From contig CAZDVQ010000009.1 in NCBI GenBank assembly GCA_964508975.1, positions 33,835-97,834 on the forward strand: DNA of 64,000 bases, written 5' to 3'. Numbering within the stretch: the first letter of the stretch is position 1; each line of letters opens with the position of its first letter. Source of the stretch: CAZDVQ01 sp964508975. Its GTDB lineage: Bacteria; Bacteroidota; Bacteroidia; Chitinophagales; Saprospiraceae. Below the pieces are notes generated by a model. It had not been told where the DNA came from and searched no databases. It saw only the letters and a program-made list of their open reading frames with translations. A program made the translations under genes and the position numbers. Positions 60,863-64,000 of this stretch are shown piece after piece.

Positions 60863-60967
60863 TTTGGGCGCTTCCCCCTCCGGGGGCCGCTCCCTTCCGG
60901 GCTCGCTATTCGCTCGGTGCCTTCGGCACCACCGCCCTTTGGGCGGTGCCCTCCAGGCAGCTAGCGC
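60863..60967 (+). repeat. GC-rich multi-hairpin module, copy 16
   Basis: Begins TTTGGGCGCTTCCCC, ends CAGCTAGCGC; hairpins CCCCCTCCGGGGG, GGTGCCTTCGGCACC and CACCGCCCTTTGGGCGGTG. It lies in the leader of the last gene. Confidence 0.8.
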
Positions 60968-61010
60968 TTTTTTGACAATCCTGAACCCTATCACCTGTTA
61001 CCCATAAAAT

Positions 61011-64000
61011 ATGAAAACTACACTCCGATTTTTTTACTACCACTTGGGTGCAATAGCATTGCTGTTTTTAACCCAACAAGGTATAGCGCAATGTACGGTA
61101 TCTATCTCAGGTACAACCAACTACTGCGCTGGTTCTACCATGCAGTTGTTTGCTACAGCTAGCAATGGTACGGCCCCTTACACTTATCTTTGGGCTGGGC
61201 CAAATGGCTTCCTGAGCTCCGATCAAAACCCCGATCGTTCAAATGTCACGGCAGCAATGTCTGGTGTTTATAGTGTAACCATTACCGACGCAGTGGGTTG
61301 TACCGCTGTTCGCACTATACCAGTAACGGTTCATGCAATTACGGCCAATGTTGTTGCATCTGGCCCCACAACATTCTGTAGTGGAGGCTCTGTCACGCTC
61401 GATGCATCATCATCAACTGGCGAAAATGCTTATTTATGGACTACTGGTGCTACTACAGCATCAATTACAGTTACTACTGCTGGTAGTTATGAGGTAACTG
61501 TATCCAATACAACACAAGGCTGTACAGCCTCTTTTTGCCAAACTATTAATGTAAATGCAGCACCAACTGTCACCATCACCGGCGATCTTGATTTCTGCGA
61601 CGGTGGTAGCAGTGTGCTCACGGCATCTGGTGCCAGCAGCTATGCATGGTCAACGGGCTCAAACGTGGCGACGACCACCGTTTCGGCATCAGGAACTTAC
61701 ACGGTAACAGGTACAGATGCTAGCGGTTGTACCGGCACGGCCAGCGCCGTGGTAACGGAGTTCCCGGCGGCCTCGGTTTCAATTTCAGGTTCAGCAACTT
61801 TCTGCCCTGGAGGTTCAACAACCTTGACGGCCAGCGGCGCGCCAACATACGCCTGGTCGAACGGTGCGAACACCGCGGCCACGACGGTCAACTCGGCCAA
61901 CACTTTCACGGTTACAGGTACCGACGCCAATGGTTGTACAGCACAAGCTAGCCAGGCAGTAACGCAAAGCAGCGCGTTGAGCATCAGCATCGCTGGCGAC
62001 CTTGATTTCTGCGACGGTGGTAGCAGCGTGCTCACGGCATCTGGTGCCAGCACTTATGCTTGGTCAACAGGCTCAAACGTGGCGACGACCACCGTTTCGG
62101 CTTCTGGTACATATACTGTAACTGGAACAGACGCTAGCGGTTGTACCGGCACGGCCAGCGCCGTGGTAACGGAGTTCCCGGCGGCCTCGGTTTCAATTTC
62201 AGGTTCAGCAACTTTCTGCCCTGGAGGTTCAACAACCTTGACGGCCAGCGGCGCGCCAACATACGCCTGGTCGAACGGTGCGAACACCGCGGCCACGACG
62301 GTCAACTCGGCCAACACTTTCACGGTTACAGGTACCGACGCCAACGGTTGTACCGCACAAGCTAGCCAGGTAGTAACGCAAAGCAGCGCGCTGAGCATCA
62401 GCATCGCAGGTGACCTTGATTTCTGCGATGGAGGTAGCAGCGTGCTCACGGCATCTGGTGCCAGCAGCTATGCATGGTCAACAGGCTCAAACGTGGCAAC
62501 TACTACTGTAACGGCATCTGGAACTTATACCGTAACAGGAACAGACGCTAGCGGTTGTACCGGCACGGCCAGCGCCGTGGTAACGGAGTTCCCGGCGGCC
62601 TCGGTTTCAATTTCAGGTTCAGCAACTTTCTGCCCTGGAGGTTCAACAACCTTGACGGCCAGCGGCGCGCCAACATACGCCTGGTCGAACGGTGCGAACA
62701 CCGCGGCCACGACGGTCAACTCGGCCAACACTTTCACGGTTACAGGTACCGACGCCAATGGTTGTACAGCACAAGCTAGCCAGGCAGTAACGCAAAGTAG
62801 CGCGCTGAGCATCAGCATCGCAGGTGACCTTGATTTCTGCGACGGTGGTAGTAGCGTGCTCACGGCATCTGGTGCCAGCACTTATGCATGGTCAACAGGC
62901 TCAAACGTGGCAACTACTACTGTAACGGCATCTGGAACTTATACCGTAACAGGAACAGACGCTAGCGGTTGTACCGGCACGGCCAGCGCCGTGGTAACGG
63001 AGTTCCCGGCGGCCTCGGTTTCAATTTCAGGTTCAGCAACTTTCTGCCCTGGAGGTTCAACAACCTTGACGGCCAGCGGCGCGCCAACATACGCCTGGTC
63101 GAACGGTGCGAACACCGCGGCCACGACGGTCAACTCGGCCAACACTTTCACGGTTACAGGTACCGACGCCAACGGTTGTACAGCACAAGCTAGCCAGGCA
63201 GTAACGCAAAGTAGCGCGCTGAGCATCAGCATCGCAGGTGACCTTGATTTCTGCGACGGTGGTAGTAGCGTGCTCACGGCATCTGGTGCCAGCAGCTATG
63301 CATGGTCAACGGGCTCAAACGTGGCGACGACCACCGTTTCGGCATCAGGAACTTACACGGTAACAGGTACAGATGCTAGCGGTTGTACCGGCACGGCCAG
63401 CGCCGTGGTAACGGAGTTCCCGGCGGCCTCGGTTTCAATTTCAGGTTCAGCAACTTTCTGCCCTGGAGGTTCAACAACCTTGACGGCCAGCGGCGCGCCA
63501 ACATACGCCTGGTCGAACGGTGCGAACACCGCGGCCACGACGGTCAACTCGGCCAACACTTTCACGGTTACAGGTACCGACGCCAACGGTTGTACAGCAC
63601 AAGCTAGCCAGGCAGTAACGCAAAGTAGCGCGCTGAGCATCAGCATCGCAGGTGACCTTGATTTCTGCGACGGTGGTAGTAGCGTGCTCACGGCATCTGG
63701 TGCCAGCACTTATGCATGGTCAACAGGCTCAAACGTGGCAACTACTACTGTAACGGCATCTGGAACTTATACCGTAACAGGAACAGACGCTAGCGGTTGT
63801 ACCGGCACGGCCAGCGCCGTGGTAACGGAGTTCCCGGCGGCCTCGGTTTCAATTTCAGGTTCAGCAACTTTCTGCCCTGGAGGTTCAACAACCTTGACGG
63901 CCAGCGGCGCGCCAACATACGCCTGGTCGAACGGTGCGAACACCGCGGCCACGACGGTCAACTCGGCCAACACTTTCACGGTTACAGGTACCGACGCCAA
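61011..64000 (+). CDS. Exported Ig/PKD-like repeat protein, 3' end outside the window
   Basis: Open frame of 996 codons from ATG at 61011 to the window end with no stop. Signal peptide about residues 1-27 (LGAIALLFLTQQGIAQ). An Ig-like unit (NYCAGSTMQLFATASNGTAPYTYLWAGPNGF) is followed by diverged units and then, from 61581, by nearly identical pairs of units in a 138-residue period: DLDFCDGGSSVLTASGAS.YAWSTG and SATFCPGGSTTLTASGAPTYAWSNG, each with two Cys. Such repeats form rigid surface stalks. The T9SS signal, if present, lies beyond the window. The long frames on the minus strand in this region are shadows of the repeat. Confidence 0.85.
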   Translation, partial: MKTTLRFFYYHLGAIALLFLTQQGIAQCTVSISGTTNYCAGSTMQLFATASNGTAPYTYLWAGPNGFLSSDQNPDRSNVTAAMSGVYSVTITDAVGCTAVRTIPVTVHAITANVVASGPTTFCSGGSVTLDASSSTGENAYLWTTGATTASITVTTAGSYEVTVSNTTQGCTASFCQTINVNAAPTVTITGDLDFCDGGSSVLTASGASSYAWSTGSNVATTTVSASGTYTVTGTDASGCTGTASAVVTEFPAASVSISGSATFCPGGSTTLTASGAPTYAWSNGANTAATTVNSANTFTVTGTDANGCTAQASQAVTQSSALSISIAGDLDFCDGGSSVLTASGASTYAWSTGSNVATTTVSASGTYTVTGTDASGCTGTASAVVTEFPAASVSISGSATFCPGGSTTLTASGAPTYAWSNGANTAATTVNSANTFTVTGTDANGCTAQASQVVTQSSALSISIAGDLDFCDGGSSVLTASGASSYAWSTGSNVATTTVTASGTYTVTGTDASGCTGTASAVVTEFPAASVSISGSATFCPGGSTTLTASGAPTYAWSNGANTAATTVNSANTFTVTGTDANGCTAQASQAVTQSSALSISIAGDLDFCDGGSSVLTASGASTYAWSTGSNVATTTVTASGTYTVTGTDASGCTGTASAVVTEFPAASVSISGSATFCPGGSTTLTASGAPTYAWSNGANTAATTVNSANTFTVTGTDANGCTAQASQAVTQSSALSISIAGDLDFCDGGSSVLTASGASSYAWSTGSNVATTTVSASGTYTVTGTDASGCTGTASAVVTEFPAASVSISGSATFCPGGSTTLTASGAPTYAWSNGANTAATTVNSANTFTVTGTDANGCTAQASQAVTQSSALSISIAGDLDFCDGGSSVLTASGASTYAWSTGSNVATTTVTASGTYTVTGTDASGCTGTASAVVTEFPAASVSISGSATFCPGGSTTLTASGAPTYAWSNGANTAATTVNSANTFTVTGTDA
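61581..64000 (+). repeat. 414-bp tandem repeat array, 5.8 copies in window
   Basis: Copies begin at 61581, 61995, 62409, 62823, 63237 and 63651 with exactly 414 bp (138 codons) each. The second half of the unit is almost invariant. Variants in the first half (AGCAGC or AGCACT; GCGACGACCACC or GCAACTACTACT) make copy 1 resemble copy 5 and copy 4 resemble copy 6. Confidence 0.95.

Noticed and set aside
61697..64000. Repeated 112-131-codon minus-strand frames and 74-codon plus-strand frames
   Set aside because: They recur with the 414-bp period and are shadows of the repeat array.

Overview
The window looks like a chromosomal piece of a non-pathogen-like environmental Bacteroidota (class Bacteroidia or a Saprospiria/Chitinophagia-type lineage; I cannot place it more finely). 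The reasons are: several giant secreted proteins, three of them ending in the type IX secretion (T9SS) sorting domain (core YPNP/FPNP followed by a GLYYL-type strand); promoters of the Bacteroidota type (TAnnTTTG) with no Shine-Dalgarno sequence at most starts; a LytS/LytTR pair; and a tyrosine-degradation cluster of the hmgA-phhA-hppD type. I saw no rRNA, tRNA or CRISPR array.

Layout. 0-4 kb: a UDG-like hypothetical, a long acyl-CoA dehydrogenase with a double palindromic operator, and a TrmH-type rRNA methyltransferase. 4-8 kb is AT-rich and looks acquired: a frameshifted DUF559 nuclease bracketed by inverted hairpin repeats, a UDG-like hypothetical, a KAP-family P-loop NTPase, and the last part of ileS, which carries an unfamiliar C-terminal extension of about 278 residues. 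8-17 kb is housekeeping: ileS proper, a secreted hypothetical, and the tyrosine/phenylalanine catabolic genes hmgA, phhA and hppD behind a perfect 20-bp CRP-like palindrome. 17.5-20.2 kb is a T9SS-secreted repeat protein. 20.5-24.8 kb is an AT-rich defence island: an Rpn-family remnant, an AbiL-like AAA ATPase/RloB pair, a STM4504/CBY_0614-like HEPN protein and a broken fragment. 25-29 kb holds an AcuI/YhdH reductase, an S4 RNA-binding protein, a class V aminotransferase and two small exported proteins. 29.5-41.9 kb holds large secreted proteins, the last one (seven HYR domains) coupled to a full-length vitamin K-dependent gamma-carboxylase homologue. 42-48.4 kb has a Crp/Fnr regulator, a lysozyme-like protein, a lipoprotein and a LytS/LytTR two-component pair. 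48.5-64 kb is a run of very large exported proteins, ending in an open gene with a nearly perfect 414-bp tandem repeat that runs off the window.

Two layers of non-coding structure cut across all of this. First, at least fifteen copies of a GC-rich, multi-hairpin module of about 100-170 bp sit in the intergenic spaces, in both orientations, with conserved ends (TTTGGGC at one side, AGCTnACGC-like at the other) and variable, self-complementary stems. Two copies are read in frame as the N-termini of the 1436- and 2266-residue exported proteins. Second, many gaps also carry short direct-repeat tracts (GTTCATcGT, TATTAGG, TCCTCACA and similar). The best candidates for something undescribed are this module family and its use inside genes, the ileS extension, the gamma-carboxylase/HYR operon, and the DUF559 unit with its covarying hairpins.
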